A stretch of DNA of 64,000 bases from Prevotellaceae bacterium HUN156 (GCA_900119285.1 FPIT01000007.1:62001-126000), one strand, 5' to 3'; numbered from the stretch's first letter, positions 8,722 through 17,693 are shown. The notes: a model not told the origin generated them from the sequence alone. Numbers and translations are program-made.

Positions 8722-9999
8722 ATGAAACACATAATTATACTAGGCGATGGAATGGCAGACCTGCCCGTAGAAAGACTTGGCGGAAAAACATTGTTGCAAT
8801 ATGCTCACAAGCCCATAATGGACCAGTTGGCACGTGAAGGTCGCTGTGGTCGTCTTGTCACTGTGCCTGAAGGATTCCCTCCTGGTTCTGAAGTTGCCAA
8901 CACTGCTATTCTTGGTTATGACTTAAATAAAGTATATGAAGGTCGCGGTCCTTTGGAAGCGGCTTCTATCGGCTATGAGATGGCAGACGATGATCTTGCC
9001 ATTCGCTGCAATATTATCACTTTGGAAGACGGCAAGATTATCACGCACAATGGTGGTAATCTGGAAACAGACGATGCCCGCATACTTATTGACTATCTCA
9101 ACGAAGAGTTAGCCAAGCCCATCAACGAGCAAGAAGGCTGCGAGCGCGTGAAGTTCATTACTGGCATCCAGTATCGTCATCTTTTGGTTATCAAGGGGGG
9201 CAACAAGCATATCGTATGTGCTCCACCTCACGACCATCCCAACGAAGAATGGCGCCCGCTGCTAGTTAAGGCAGATGAAAGTGTATGTTACGACTCAGTC
9301 GCAACAAGCACTAACCGTCTCTCTGCTCAGGCTACTGCCGACCTTCTCAACACCCTCATTCTTCGTTCACAAGAGCTACTGCCCAAGCATCCATACAATC
9401 AGGCTAAAGCAGCTAAGGGAGAGCGCCAGGCCAATAGCATCTGGCCTTGGAGTGGTGGCTACCGTCCTTCAATGTTGACACTCCAACAACAATATTCGGA
9501 GATTAAGAACGGTACTGTTATCTCTGCTGTTGACCTCATCAGAGGTATTGGCCACTATGCTGGTCTGAAGATTGTTGAGGTTGAAGGTGCTACAGGATTG
9601 GCTGATACCAATTACGAGGGCAAAGCACAAGCAGCTATCAACGCACTTAAAACTGACGATTTCGTTTTCGTACATGTTGAAGCAAGCGATGAGGCTGGTC
9701 ATGATGGTGACTTAGAGCTTAAGCTCAAAACCATTGAGTATCTGGATCAGCGCCTGATTGCTCCCATATACAAGGAGGTTGAGACATGGAGTGAACCAGT
9801 ATGCATTGCTGTACTACCCGACCATCTCACACCTGTCGAACAGCGCATCCATGTTGGTCAGCCTGTTCCCTTCCTTATTTGGCATCGTGGCATCCAAGCC
9901 GACCAGGTACAACAATACGACGAAGTATCGTGTGTTAACGGCAGCTACGGTCTGCTGAAACTTCAAGAATTCATGCAAGAACTAATGAAAATAAAATAG
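8722..9999 (+). CDS. ApgM-family cofactor-independent phosphoglycerate mutase homologue, probable homoserine kinase
   Basis: A 425-residue protein of the archaeal-type 2,3-bisphosphoglycerate-independent phosphoglycerate mutase family (alkaline phosphatase superfamily): MKHIIILGDGMADLPVERL, FPPGSEVANTAILGYD, HNGGN, EASDEAGHDGDLELK and PDHLTPV. The DHSTP-like metal motif reads DHLTP and the PGSDxAHxS-like block reads PGSEVANTA, so it departs from true mutases. It sits between thrA and thrC, exactly where homoserine kinase belongs, and no GHMP-type thrB is present in the window. From comparative genomics and, as I recall, genetics in Bacteroides thetaiotaomicron, this family supplies homoserine kinase in Bacteroidota. 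I infer homoserine phosphorylation; the automatic name would be misleading. Confidence 0.82.
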   Translation: MKHIIILGDGMADLPVERLGGKTLLQYAHKPIMDQLAREGRCGRLVTVPEGFPPGSEVANTAILGYDLNKVYEGRGPLEAASIGYEMADDDLAIRCNIITLEDGKIITHNGGNLETDDARILIDYLNEELAKPINEQEGCERVKFITGIQYRHLLVIKGGNKHIVCAPPHDHPNEEWRPLLVKADESVCYDSVATSTNRLSAQATADLLNTLILRSQELLPKHPYNQAKAAKGERQANSIWPWSGGYRPSMLTLQQQYSEIKNGTVISAVDLIRGIGHYAGLKIVEVEGATGLADTNYEGKAQAAINALKTDDFVFVHVEASDEAGHDGDLELKLKTIEYLDQRLIAPIYKEVETWSEPVCIAVLPDHLTPVEQRIHVGQPVPFLIWHRGIQADQVQQYDEVSCVNGSYGLLKLQEFMQELMKIK

Positions 10000-10002
10000 A
10001 CT

Positions 10003-11310
10003 ATGAAATATTACAGTACTAATGGTAAAGCGCCACTTGCCGATTTAGAGAAGGCAGTGGTAAAAGGACTGGCAGAAGACCGTGGTCTCTATATGCCGGA
10101 AAACATCTACAAGTTGCCACAGGCATTCTTCGACGACATTCAAGATATGTCGTTTCAGGATATTGCCTATAATGTGGCAGCCAACTTCTTCGGTGATGAT
10201 GTTGACCCTGATGGTCTGCAAGACATTGTCTATGACACGTTATCGTTCGATTGTCCTATTGTAAAGGTTGAGGACAATATCTATACGCTGGAACTGTTTC
10301 ATGGTCCTACCCTCGCCTTCAAGGATGTTGGCGCCCGCTTTATGGCACGCCTACTACAGTATTTCATCAATAGAAGTAGCGAAGCCCATAAGACTGTCAA
10401 TGTTCTCGTAGCCACCTCTGGCGATACTGGTTCTGCAGTAGCTAATGGTTTCCTTGGTGTTGAGGGCATCCATGTCTATGTGCTCTATCCTAAGGGAAAG
10501 GTTAGTCCTATTCAGGAATGTCAGTTTACTACTCTCGGTAAGAACATCACCGCTATTGAGGTGGATGGTGTTTTCGACGATTGTCAGGCACTGGTTAAGT
10601 CTGCCTTTATGGACGAAGAGCTTAACAAGCACATGAAGTTGACATCTGCCAACTCTATCAACGTTGCTCGCTTCCTGCCTCAGGCATTCTATTATTTCAA
10701 TGCCTACGCTCGCATCAAGAAGCTGGGCTTGGCAGATAACCTAGTCATGTGTGTACCAAGTGGTAACTTCGGTAATATCTGCGCAGCATTGTTTGGCCAT
10801 GAGATGGGACTGCCCATCAAGCGTTTTATCGCTGCCAACAATGCCAATGATATCTTCTACAATTATCTGCAGACAGGCAAGTATGAACCTAAGGCAAGCA
10901 TACAGACATTGGCTAATGCAATGGATGTTGGCGATCCCTCTAACTTTGCCCGCATCTATAATCTCTACGGACAGTCGCATGAACGCATCAGTAGCCTCAT
11001 CAGTGGTGCGACATATAATGATGAACAGATTCGTGAGACCATGCGCAAATGCTATAGCGAAACGGGCTATATCCTTGATCCTCATGGAGCTTGCGGTTAT
11101 CGTGCTCTGAAAGAAGGATTGCATCTTGGTGAGGTTGGCATCTTCTGCGAGACTGCTCATCCTGCTAAGTTCAAGGAGAAAGTAGACGACATCTTAGGCA
11201 TCGACATTGAGATACCTGAGCGCTTGGCAGCCTTCATGAAGGGTAAGAAGCAGAGCGTGCCCATGTCTAAAGACTTCAGTGATTTCAAACAATATCTATT
11301 AAAACAGTAA
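10003..11310 (+). CDS. thrC: Threonine synthase
   Basis: A 435-residue PLP enzyme that converts O-phosphohomoserine to threonine. The N-terminus MKYYSTNGKAPLADLEKAVVK is typical of threonine synthases. The PLP lysine lies in HGPTLAFKDVGARFM (about residues 104-118), followed by phosphate-site TSGDTGSAVA and by NSINVARFLPQ and CVPSGNFGNICA. It starts 3 bp after the PGM-family gene and is the third gene of the thr operon. No promoter or terminator is visible before the next gene 30 bp on, so transcription may continue into the tagaturonate reductase. Confidence 0.97.
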   Translation: MKYYSTNGKAPLADLEKAVVKGLAEDRGLYMPENIYKLPQAFFDDIQDMSFQDIAYNVAANFFGDDVDPDGLQDIVYDTLSFDCPIVKVEDNIYTLELFHGPTLAFKDVGARFMARLLQYFINRSSEAHKTVNVLVATSGDTGSAVANGFLGVEGIHVYVLYPKGKVSPIQECQFTTLGKNITAIEVDGVFDDCQALVKSAFMDEELNKHMKLTSANSINVARFLPQAFYYFNAYARIKKLGLADNLVMCVPSGNFGNICAALFGHEMGLPIKRFIAANNANDIFYNYLQTGKYEPKASIQTLANAMDVGDPSNFARIYNLYGQSHERISSLISGATYNDEQIRETMRKCYSETGYILDPHGACGYRALKEGLHLGEVGIFCETAHPAKFKEKVDDILGIDIEIPERLAAFMKGKKQSVPMSKDFSDFKQYLLKQ

Positions 11311-11340
11311 ATACGTAAAACATTAACCTGTATACATTTT

Positions 11341-12780
11341 ATGAAACCGTTAAACAAACACTTCGCTCCCAAGAGCGTAATGCCTGAAAAGGTGATTCAG
11401 TTTGGTGAGGGTAACTTCCTCCGTGCATTCGTTGATTGGATTATCTGGAATATGGACCAGAAGACCAACTTCAATGGTTCTGTCGTTGTTGTACAGCCTA
11501 TTGAGAAAGGTATGGTCGAAATGCTCAATGGTCAGGACTGTCTGTATCATGTCAATCTGCAGGGTCGTGAGAATGGCAACCCCGTCAACACACTGGAGCG
11601 CATCGATGTCATCAGCCGTGCGCTGAACCCCTACTCTCAGAACGAAGCCTTCATGGCATTGGCCGACCAGCCCGAGGTTCGCTTTGTTATCTCTAACACT
11701 ACCGAGGCTGGTATTGCTTTCGATCCTACTTGTAAGCTTGACGATAAACCTGCCAGCAGCTATCCCGGAAAACTAGTACAGTTGTTGTATCGCCGTTGGC
11801 AGACTTTCAACGGTGATCCTACCAAGGGATTGATTATCTTCCCTTGTGAACTTATCTTCCTGAATGGTCATGTACTGAAAGATTGCATCAACAAGTATAT
11901 TGAGTTGTGGAACCTCGGTGCAGACTTCAAGAGATGGTTCGACGAGTCTTGTGGCGTCTATGCTACACTCGTAGACCGTATCGTTCCTGGTTTCCCCCGC
12001 AAGGAAATTGCTGAGATACAAGAGAAGGTTGGCTATCGTGACAACCTCGTTGTACAGGCAGAGAACTTCCACCTCTGGGTGATTGAGGCTCCACGAGAAG
12101 TAGCCAAGGAATTCCCAGCAGATAAAGCAGGCCTACATGTATTGTTTGTTCCCAGCGAAGAGCCCTACCACAAGCGTAAGGTTACGCTACTCAATGGTCC
12201 TCATACCGTACTCTCACCTGTTGCATTCCTTAGCGGAGTTAATATCGTTCGCGATGCCTGCAACCACGAGGTTATTGGCAAGTATATCCACAAGGTACAG
12301 TTTGAGGAACTGATGCAGACGCTCGACCTGCCTATGGACGAGTTGGAGAAGTTTGCTGGCGATGTGCTTGAGCGTTTCGACAATCCTTTTGTAGACCATC
12401 AGGTTACAAGCATTATGCTCAACAGCTTCCCTAAGTTCCAGGCTCGCGACCTGCCCGGTTTGAAGACATACTTAGAGCGTATGGGCGAACTGCCTAAGGG
12501 ACTTGTCTTTGGCCTCGCAGCTATCATCACCTATTACAAAGGTGGCAAGCGTGCCGATGGCGTAGACATTGTTCCTAACGATGATCCCAAGATTATGGAA
12601 TTGCTTAGTAACCTTTGGGCTACTGGCGATACACAGAAGGTTGCAGACGGTGTGCTTGGTGCTGAATTTATCTGGCAAGAAGACCTCAACAAGATTGAAG
12701 GCCTCAATACACTACTCAAACTTTTCCTCGACCTTATTCAGGAAAAGGGCATGCTCGAAGCAGTCAAGACTATCCTGTAA
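11341..12780 (+). CDS. uxaB: Tagaturonate reductase (altronate oxidoreductase)
   Basis: A 479-residue member of the mannitol dehydrogenase-type polyol/uronate oxidoreductases that interconverts D-tagaturonate and D-altronate with NAD(H) in galacturonate breakdown. Typical blocks are VIQFGEGNFLRAFVDWIIW (N-terminal NAD-binding), FVISNTTEAGIAF, GLIIFPCELIFLNG and KRKVTLLNGPHTVLSPVAFL (catalytic Lys region). No other galacturonate genes are nearby. It is separated from thrC by only 30 bp without a recognisable promoter and ends at a strong terminator, so it may ride on the thr transcript. Confidence 0.92.
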   Translation: MKPLNKHFAPKSVMPEKVIQFGEGNFLRAFVDWIIWNMDQKTNFNGSVVVVQPIEKGMVEMLNGQDCLYHVNLQGRENGNPVNTLERIDVISRALNPYSQNEAFMALADQPEVRFVISNTTEAGIAFDPTCKLDDKPASSYPGKLVQLLYRRWQTFNGDPTKGLIIFPCELIFLNGHVLKDCINKYIELWNLGADFKRWFDESCGVYATLVDRIVPGFPRKEIAEIQEKVGYRDNLVVQAENFHLWVIEAPREVAKEFPADKAGLHVLFVPSEEPYHKRKVTLLNGPHTVLSPVAFLSGVNIVRDACNHEVIGKYIHKVQFEELMQTLDLPMDELEKFAGDVLERFDNPFVDHQVTSIMLNSFPKFQARDLPGLKTYLERMGELPKGLVFGLAAIITYYKGGKRADGVDIVPNDDPKIMELLSNLWATGDTQKVADGVLGAEFIWQEDLNKIEGLNTLLKLFLDLIQEKGMLEAVKTIL

Positions 12781-12806
12781 GAAGTATTCCTTATTAAATA
12801 TATGAT

Positions 12807-12837
12807 AAAGAAGCACCCGCTATGGGTGCTTCTTTTT
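12807..12837 (+). terminator. Rho-independent terminator after uxaB
   Basis: A perfect 12-bp stem (AAAGAAGCACCC at 12807-12818 with GGGTGCTTCTTT at 12824-12835) closes a GCTAT loop and runs into a T-tract. It ends the thr-uxaB transcription unit. Confidence 0.93.
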
Positions 12838-12838
12838 A

Positions 12839-12941
12839 TCCAAGTGCGTTTTCTTGGGCAGAAAACATCGTTTTCCAGCGTAGAAAACGATGTTTTCCCG
12901 TAAGGAAAACACTGTTTTCGCTATTGTAAAACAATGTTTTC
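12839..12941. repeat. Array of GAAAAC-NNN-GTTTTC palindromes at exact 22-bp period
   Basis: Four 15-bp palindromes of form GAAAAC-NNN-GTTTTC lie at 12861-12875, 12883-12897, 12905-12919 and 12927-12941 (the last begins TAAAAC). Their starts are exactly 22 bp apart and the 7-bp spacers are unrelated (CAGCGTA, CCGTAAG, GCTATTG). The three central bases vary: ATC, GAT, ACT, AAT. A fifth, decayed unit in phase at 12839-12853 keeps only its right half GTTTTC. The array fills the gap between a terminator and the convergent DUF5715 gene. Its function is unknown; regular spacing near two helical turns suggests protein binding along one face. Confidence 0.85.
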
Positions 12942-12950
12942 TCATAACGA

Positions 12951-13724
12951 TTATCTAACAGTCATATGGAAACAGCCTTGCTTTACTTCGTATTTAATGT
13001 AGCAACGTTGGTCTTCTCGCATATCGCGAAGCACTTCTGAGAGCACCCACTTGAGGGTATCGTTGCGCACCTCTCGTCCTACTGCATGATAGCGGTTGTA
13101 GCAGATATCAAAGGTCGTGCCGTAAAGATGGCAAGAGTTGTCGGTAGCATTGCCATTATGACGCTGTAACTTCTTGACATCTTCCTGAGTACGCAGCACA
13201 CTGGTGACAATCAGTTGGTTGAGGGGAACGCCCTTCATATAGAGGCTATCGTAAAAGGCTTGACCAATGTCTTGCAACAAAACGGCTGCACGAGGTACCA
13301 GATAAGGAATAGAACTCTTGAGCTTGTCAACATGATAGTAAGGACTCTCGCCAACATATACCAGCTCTTTCTTACGAGCCTCAGCATCCTCACGATTCTT
13401 TACGGGTTTTACACCCCACTTGTTGGCTGCAACAATCTGTACGCTCTGACTATCAGGGAAAGCTACCTTGTAGTTGGGAACGGAGAGAATACGATGCTTT
13501 TTGTCATTGAACATTGAACATTGAACATTGAACGTTTCTTCCGTAGCCGCTGTTAGTTCTTCACTATTCTCTAGCGACTGCGCTTCGCCATCGCCTATTC
13601 CAGCCAAGCGTTTGATGCCTGCTAAAAGTAATACAACGACAGCAAAGCCCAGAATGTATTGGACTTTTGTAGGTTTCTTGAATAAGATGTTTTTAAGTTT
13701 GTTTGTCAGTATATCTTTCATCAT
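12951..13724 (-). CDS. DUF5715 family protein, peptidase M15-like, membrane anchored
   Basis: A 257-residue protein. Residues 21-44 form one membrane anchor (VQYILGFAVVVLLLAGI). The C-terminal part resembles the M15/VanY-type D-Ala-D-Ala carboxypeptidase fold: TSVLRTQEDVKKLQRHNG, then SCHLYGTTFDICYN, with H199 and D206 as likely zinc ligands, and the final CFHMTVR supplying H253. This suggests a periplasmic peptidoglycan-related enzyme or binding protein. A 7-bp-period repeat (13505-13533) is read through in frame as FNVQCSMFN at about residues 64-74, inside the linker between anchor and domain. It is last in the leuB-TPR-DUF5715 run, 6 bp after the TPR gene. Confidence 0.75.
   Translation of the reverse strand: MMKDILTNKLKNILFKKPTKVQYILGFAVVVLLLAGIKRLAGIGDGEAQSLENSEELTAATEETFNVQCSMFNDKKHRILSVPNYKVAFPDSQSVQIVAANKWGVKPVKNREDAEARKKELVYVGESPYYHVDKLKSSIPYLVPRAAVLLQDIGQAFYDSLYMKGVPLNQLIVTSVLRTQEDVKKLQRHNGNATDNSCHLYGTTFDICYNRYHAVGREVRNDTLKWVLSEVLRDMREDQRCYIKYEVKQGCFHMTVR
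13505..13533. repeat. Heptameric tandem repeat (CATTGAA x4) inside the DUF5715 gene
   Basis: Four perfect head-to-tail copies of CATTGAA lie within the coding sequence without breaking the frame. Three heptads equal seven codons, so the translation repeats as NV-x-x-x-x-F/L. Repeats with the same 7-bp period occur at 16566-16607 and 51710-51753. Confidence 0.85.
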
Positions 13725-13730
13725 TACTAA

Positions 13731-14414
13731 TTATTTCAATCTGCGATACCAAGCATTAAGCACACCTCTTGGTATTCCACGGCGAACGGCAGCATCTAAA
13801 GCACGGCGCGCTTCCTCTTTACGATTAAGACTCAACAGCAAATCTACTTGTGAGGCTACGTAATCGGCCTCAGTAGTATTGCGGTCAATGGCCTGCTGCC
13901 AGTCATAGAGAGCTGCATCATACTGTTTCATCTCTCTCTCCAATCCGGCACGTGAGGCATAGTAGATGGCGGAGTCTGGACATTGCTCTATGAGCTGATT
14001 CAACTGATCGAGCGCATCCATCTTCTTACCCATCACCTGAAGGACATAAGCAAGAGAGAAGCGGGCCTCCTGATGACGCGGGAATATCTGTAGCAGTTCT
14101 TCATAGTCGCGTCGAGCCACATCATAGTGGCGGAGATGAGTAGAGGCGTATGCTCTATAGAACAAGGCCGCAGGATTCTGGCCCTCATGCTGCAAGATGA
14201 GTCCATACTCGTCAATGGCATACTGCCACTGCTGCAATTCCAGATTGACAGCAGCCTTGCGAAGATGCAAGTCAGTATTCCAAGCTGACTGGGCTATCTC
14301 CTTGTTAAGTACGCGCAGCGAGTCGCGCCAATTGATATTTTGTGCATGAACTGTAAGTTGCCATGATATGGCAACAAACAGAACTATGCTTTTTCGATAT
14401 AGTTTATAATCCAT
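13731..14414 (-). CDS. Secreted tetratricopeptide repeat protein
   Basis: A 227-residue protein with a signal peptide ([18 protein letters not shown], cleaved after about residue 25) and four to five TPR units, e.g. [55 protein letters not shown] and [20 protein letters not shown] proteins are scaffolds for protein contacts; this one should act in the periplasm. Partner and function are not evident. Its only plausible start overlaps the leuB 3' end by 31 bp, so translation is probably coupled to leuB, and it precedes the DUF5715 gene by 6 bp. Confidence 0.8.
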   Translation of the reverse strand: MDYKLYRKSIVLFVAISWQLTVHAQNINWRDSLRVLNKEIAQSAWNTDLHLRKAAVNLELQQWQYAIDEYGLILQHEGQNPAALFYRAYASTHLRHYDVARRDYEELLQIFPRHQEARFSLAYVLQVMGKKMDALDQLNQLIEQCPDSAIYYASRAGLEREMKQYDAALYDWQQAIDRNTTEADYVASQVDLLLSLNRKEEARRALDAAVRRGIPRGVLNAWYRRLK

Positions 14415-15445
14415 TCACCAACTTCTTTTGTGCCGTACTTTGCGCCACCTTCCACCTGTATCTCGGGTGTGCGGACATTGGCATCCAATGAGGCATTGAC
14501 GGCTTCACGTATCAACGAACCTTCTTTATTGAGTCCGAAGTGTTCTAACAACATGGCTGCAGAGAGTATCTGCGCCAACGGATTGGCAAGGTTTTGTCCC
14601 TTTGCCTGTGGCCAAGAGCCATGAACTGGTTCAAATAGTGGTGTATGCTCACCAAGACTGGATGATGGCTGCAAGCCCATAGAGCCAGTAATACAGCTGG
14701 TCTCATCGGTCAGGATGTCGCCAAAGGTATTCTCTGTTACTACGACATCAAAGAAGGTAGGCTCCGTCAATACACGCATCGAAGCATTGTCGATAAACAT
14801 GTAGTCAGTCGTAACATCAGGATACTGAGGTTCCATCTCCTTAGCTATCTGACGCCACAAGCGAGAACTTGCCAAGACATTTGCCTTATCAACAACAGTC
14901 AGATGCTTCTTACGCTTCTGTGCCGTCTCGAAAGCAACCTTCAGAATGCGCTCAATCTCCGGACGAGTATAGATATCGGTATCATACGCCTTATCGTTGT
15001 CTTGATACTTCTCACCGAAATACATGCCACCGGTTAACTCGCGAATAACCACGAAGTCAGCACCACGCAAGAGTTCATCCTTCAAGGGTGACTTATGCAG
15101 CAGACACTCAAAGGTGGCTACTGGACGGACATTGGCAAACAAGCCTAACTTCTTGCGCATGGCAAGCAGTCCCTGCTCGGGGCGAACCTTCGCCGTGGGA
15201 TTGTTGTCGTATTTCAGGTCGCCGACTGCAGCAAAGAGCACGGCATCAGCCTTCATACAGATATCGTGAGTAGCATCAGGATAAGGATCGCCCACAGCAT
15301 CAATAGCTGTAGCACCTACCAGTGCCTCCTCATACTCAAAGTCATGTCCGAACTTGCGGGCAATAGCATCCATAACAGCTACACCCTGCTTCATAATCTC
15401 CGGACCAATACCATCGCCCGGAAGAACAGCAATTTTCAGTTTCAT
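14384..15445 (-). CDS. leuB: 3-isopropylmalate dehydrogenase
   Basis: A 353-residue NAD-dependent beta-decarboxylating dehydrogenase of leucine synthesis. Visible motifs are [18 protein letters not shown] (N-terminus), the substrate block [16 protein letters not shown], the LeuB-specific [12 protein letters not shown], catalytic [14 protein letters not shown] and metal-site [19 protein letters not shown]. The length is standard. It follows the leuA-like gene but has its own promoter at 15486-15516, so leuB may be expressed separately from the attenuated leuACD transcript as well as by read-through. Confidence 0.97.
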   Translation of the reverse strand: MKLKIAVLPGDGIGPEIMKQGVAVMDAIARKFGHDFEYEEALVGATAIDAVGDPYPDATHDICMKADAVLFAAVGDLKYDNNPTAKVRPEQGLLAMRKKLGLFANVRPVATFECLLHKSPLKDELLRGADFVVIRELTGGMYFGEKYQDNDKAYDTDIYTRPEIERILKVAFETAQKRKKHLTVVDKANVLASSRLWRQIAKEMEPQYPDVTTDYMFIDNASMRVLTEPTFFDVVVTENTFGDILTDETSCITGSMGLQPSSSLGEHTPLFEPVHGSWPQAKGQNLANPLAQILSAAMLLEHFGLNKEGSLIREAVNASLDANVRTPEIQVEGGAKYGTKEVGEWIINYIEKA

Positions 15446-15485
15446 ACTATCTTCTCCAGTTTTCGTTTTTTCGTTGTTTTGACTG

Positions 15486-15516
15486 CAAAGTTAGTGTAAA
15501 GCTTGCTAAACACAAA
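15486..15516 (-). promoter_or_regulatory. Promoter of leuB
   Basis: On the minus strand TTTG (15513-15516), a 19-nt spacer and TAACTTTG (15486-15493) match the -33/-7 consensus, in the 96-bp gap between the leuA-like gene and leuB. Confidence 0.75.
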
Positions 15517-15541
15517 ACAATACATCATTAAATAACATTTA

Positions 15542-17095
15542 TTATAAAGACTGGTCGTCTTCTACAATGTTCAGCATCTTAAAGGTTGCCTTGATAGCTG
15601 CTTCAGTCTGGTCAGCGTCAAGGGCACGAGTGCGAAGGATGCCATCCTTATAGTGCCACGAGATAACCGTCTGTACCAAGGCATCAGTGCGGCCACCAGG
15701 AGGAATGGTTACTTGATAGTTGGCCAATATAGGGAAGGTGCGATTGAGATGTTTGCGATAGATATAGCGCAAAGCTTTCACAAAGGCATCATACTGACCG
15801 TCGCCAGTGGCACCCGCTTCATACTGCTGACCATTAATCTCCACCTTGATATTGGCACCAGGCTTCAGACCATAAGCCGTAGAGACTACATAGCTCACGA
15901 GTTTTACCTTATCGTCTCTACCATCATGCTTCAAGACATCACTGACGATATACGGCAGATCCTCTTGTGTCACAATCTCTTTCTTGTCGCCCAACTCGGT
16001 GATACGCTGTGTGACGCGCTGTGTCTGCTCAGGAGTAAGCTCCAGTCCTAACTCTTCCAGATTCTTGGCAATGTTCGCTTTACCACTATTTTTTCCCAGT
16101 GCATACTCACGCTTACGGCCAAATCGTTCGGGCATAAGCTCGTTATAGTAAAGCTTATCTTTAGAGTCGCCATCTGCATGAACACCAGCCACTTGTGTAA
16201 AGACATTCTCACCAACAATCGGTTGGTTGGGAGCTACCGAAATACCGCTAAAGCTCTCTACCATACGAGAGATGTCATTCAGCTGACTCTCGTTAATATT
16301 TGTCTTAGCGTGGAACTGATCTTTCAGAATAGCCTGAACGGAAGCCAACGGCGCATTACCACAACGCTCGCCCAGTCCATTAACGGTAACATGCAATCCT
16401 TTGGCACCACTCAACACGGCTGCCAAAGAATTGGACACTGCCAAATCATAGTCGTTATGCGCATGATAGTCGAAGTGGACACCAAGATAGCGCTTGATCA
16501 TCTTACGGAAATACTCAACTACCTGCAACGGATTCATCACGCCCAACGTGTCGGGAAGCATGAAACGTTGAACGTTCAACGTTCCATGTTCGACGTTCAA
16601 CGTCAACGCGTCCATGAGCTGATAAACATAGTCTGGCGAGTCTTTCATTCCGTTTGACCAGTCTTCCAGATAAAGATTGACCTGCAGTCCTTTCTCAGCA
16701 GCATAACGCAGTTCTTCCTGGATATCTGCAATATGTTCCTCAGGAGTCTTATGCAGTTGATGTTTACAGTGTTTCAAAGAACCTTTTGCCAACAGATTGA
16801 TAACCTTACCGCCACAGCTGGCAATCCAGTCAATGGACTGTCCGCCATCCACAAAGCCTAAGACCTCTACACTGTCTAATCGGTTAATCTGTTGAGCATA
16901 GCGGCATATCATCGTGACAGCCTCTTTCTCTCCTTCACTGACGCGAGCCGATGCAATCTCTATGCGATCTACATTGACATCACGCAGCAACTTTCTTGCC
17001 ATCACAAGCTTCTCGTGCGGCAGAAAGGATACGCCACTGGTTTGTTCTCCATCACGTAGCGTACAGTCTAATATCTCGACAAATTGTTGATTCAT
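15542..17095 (-). CDS. Second 2-isopropylmalate synthase-family enzyme (LeuA-like / citramalate synthase-like)
   Basis: A 517-residue protein. An HMGL-type TIM barrel (1-280; FVEILDCTLRDGEQTSGVSF, LPDTLGVMNP, DYHAHNDYDLA, VNGLGERCGNAPL) precedes the linker and a LeuA dimer/allosteric domain (about 385-510; PGANIKVEINGQQYEAGATG). It keeps the metal site (DxTLRDGEQ and HxHND). It differs from LeuA next door and may condense acetyl-CoA with another 2-oxoacid, such as pyruvate (citramalate) or a longer acid; sequence alone does not decide. A heptameric DNA repeat adds an unusual segment (LNVEHGTLNVQ, about residues 163-177) inside the barrel before LPDTLGV. It starts 4 bp after leuD. Confidence 0.82.
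   Translation of the reverse strand: MNQQFVEILDCTLRDGEQTSGVSFLPHEKLVMARKLLRDVNVDRIEIASARVSEGEKEAVTMICRYAQQINRLDSVEVLGFVDGGQSIDWIASCGGKVINLLAKGSLKHCKHQLHKTPEEHIADIQEELRYAAEKGLQVNLYLEDWSNGMKDSPDYVYQLMDALTLNVEHGTLNVQRFMLPDTLGVMNPLQVVEYFRKMIKRYLGVHFDYHAHNDYDLAVSNSLAAVLSGAKGLHVTVNGLGERCGNAPLASVQAILKDQFHAKTNINESQLNDISRMVESFSGISVAPNQPIVGENVFTQVAGVHADGDSKDKLYYNELMPERFGRKREYALGKNSGKANIAKNLEELGLELTPEQTQRVTQRITELGDKKEIVTQEDLPYIVSDVLKHDGRDDKVKLVSYVVSTAYGLKPGANIKVEINGQQYEAGATGDGQYDAFVKALRYIYRKHLNRTFPILANYQVTIPPGGRTDALVQTVISWHYKDGILRTRALDADQTEAAIKATFKMLNIVEDDQSL
16566..16607. repeat. Heptameric tandem repeat (CGTTSAA-type x6) inside the leuA-like gene
   Basis: Six consecutive 7-bp units (CGTTGAA, CGTTCAA, CGTTCCA, TGTTCGA, CGTTCAA, CGTCAAC) lie inside the reading frame. 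They are translated as LNVEHGTLNVQ, closely like FNVQCSMFN from the repeat at 13505-13533, because both are read in the same phase. Confidence 0.75.
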
Positions 17096-17099
17096 CTTG

Positions 17100-17693
17100 T
17101 TATTGTCGTTGTTCCCAGTCTACTATCTTATCTTTATTGGCAACAAGGAAGTCGATATCATCAAGCCCATTCATCAGGCAATGTTTCTTATAACCATTGA
17201 TTTCAAACGACTCGCTCTTTCCCGTTGCCTTATTGGTTACAGTCTGATTGGGCAAGTCAACCTCTACCTCCATTTTCGGATTGGCCTTGATGCTTTCAAA
17301 GAGTTCGGCAAGGAACTGCTCGCTAACAACTACAGGCAACACAAAATTATTGAGTTCGTTGTTCTTATGGATATCAGCAAAGAACGAACTGATAACGACA
17401 CGGAAGCCATAGCCAGCAATAGCCCATGCAGCATGCTCACGACTAGAGCCATTGCCAAAGTTCTTACCAGCAACAAGGATACAACCAGAATAGGTGGGAT
17501 TATTAAGAACAAAATCCTTGTTCAAACTGCCATCAGCATTGTAGCGCCAATCGCGGAAGAGGTTGTCGCCAAAGAACTTCTCCTCACGAGTGGTTGCTTT
17601 GAGGAAACGGGCAGGAATTATCTGATCGGTGTCAACATTCTCTAAAGGAAGGGGCACACAAGTGGATGTTATAACGTTGAATTTCTGTTTCAT
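17100..17693 (-). CDS. leuD: 3-isopropylmalate dehydratase small subunit
   Basis: A 197-residue protein with the aconitase swivel domain. Together with LeuC it isomerises 2- to 3-isopropylmalate. The frame extends 66 nt upstream, but the start at 17693 ([19 protein letters not shown]) matches the family N-terminus and overlaps the leuC stop by 4 bp, the usual coupling. Key blocks are [34 protein letters not shown] and [15 protein letters not shown]. It is third in the leuA-leuC-leuD run. Confidence 0.96.
   Translation of the reverse strand: MKQKFNVITSTCVPLPLENVDTDQIIPARFLKATTREEKFFGDNLFRDWRYNADGSLNKDFVLNNPTYSGCILVAGKNFGNGSSREHAAWAIAGYGFRVVISSFFADIHKNNELNNFVLPVVVSEQFLAELFESIKANPKMEVEVDLPNQTVTNKATGKSESFEINGYKKHCLMNGLDDIDFLVANKDKIVDWEQRQ

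Noticed and set aside
12839..12941. 22-bp-period array as a CRISPR
   Set aside because: Repeats are 15-bp palindromes with 7-bp spacers and no cas genes are near.
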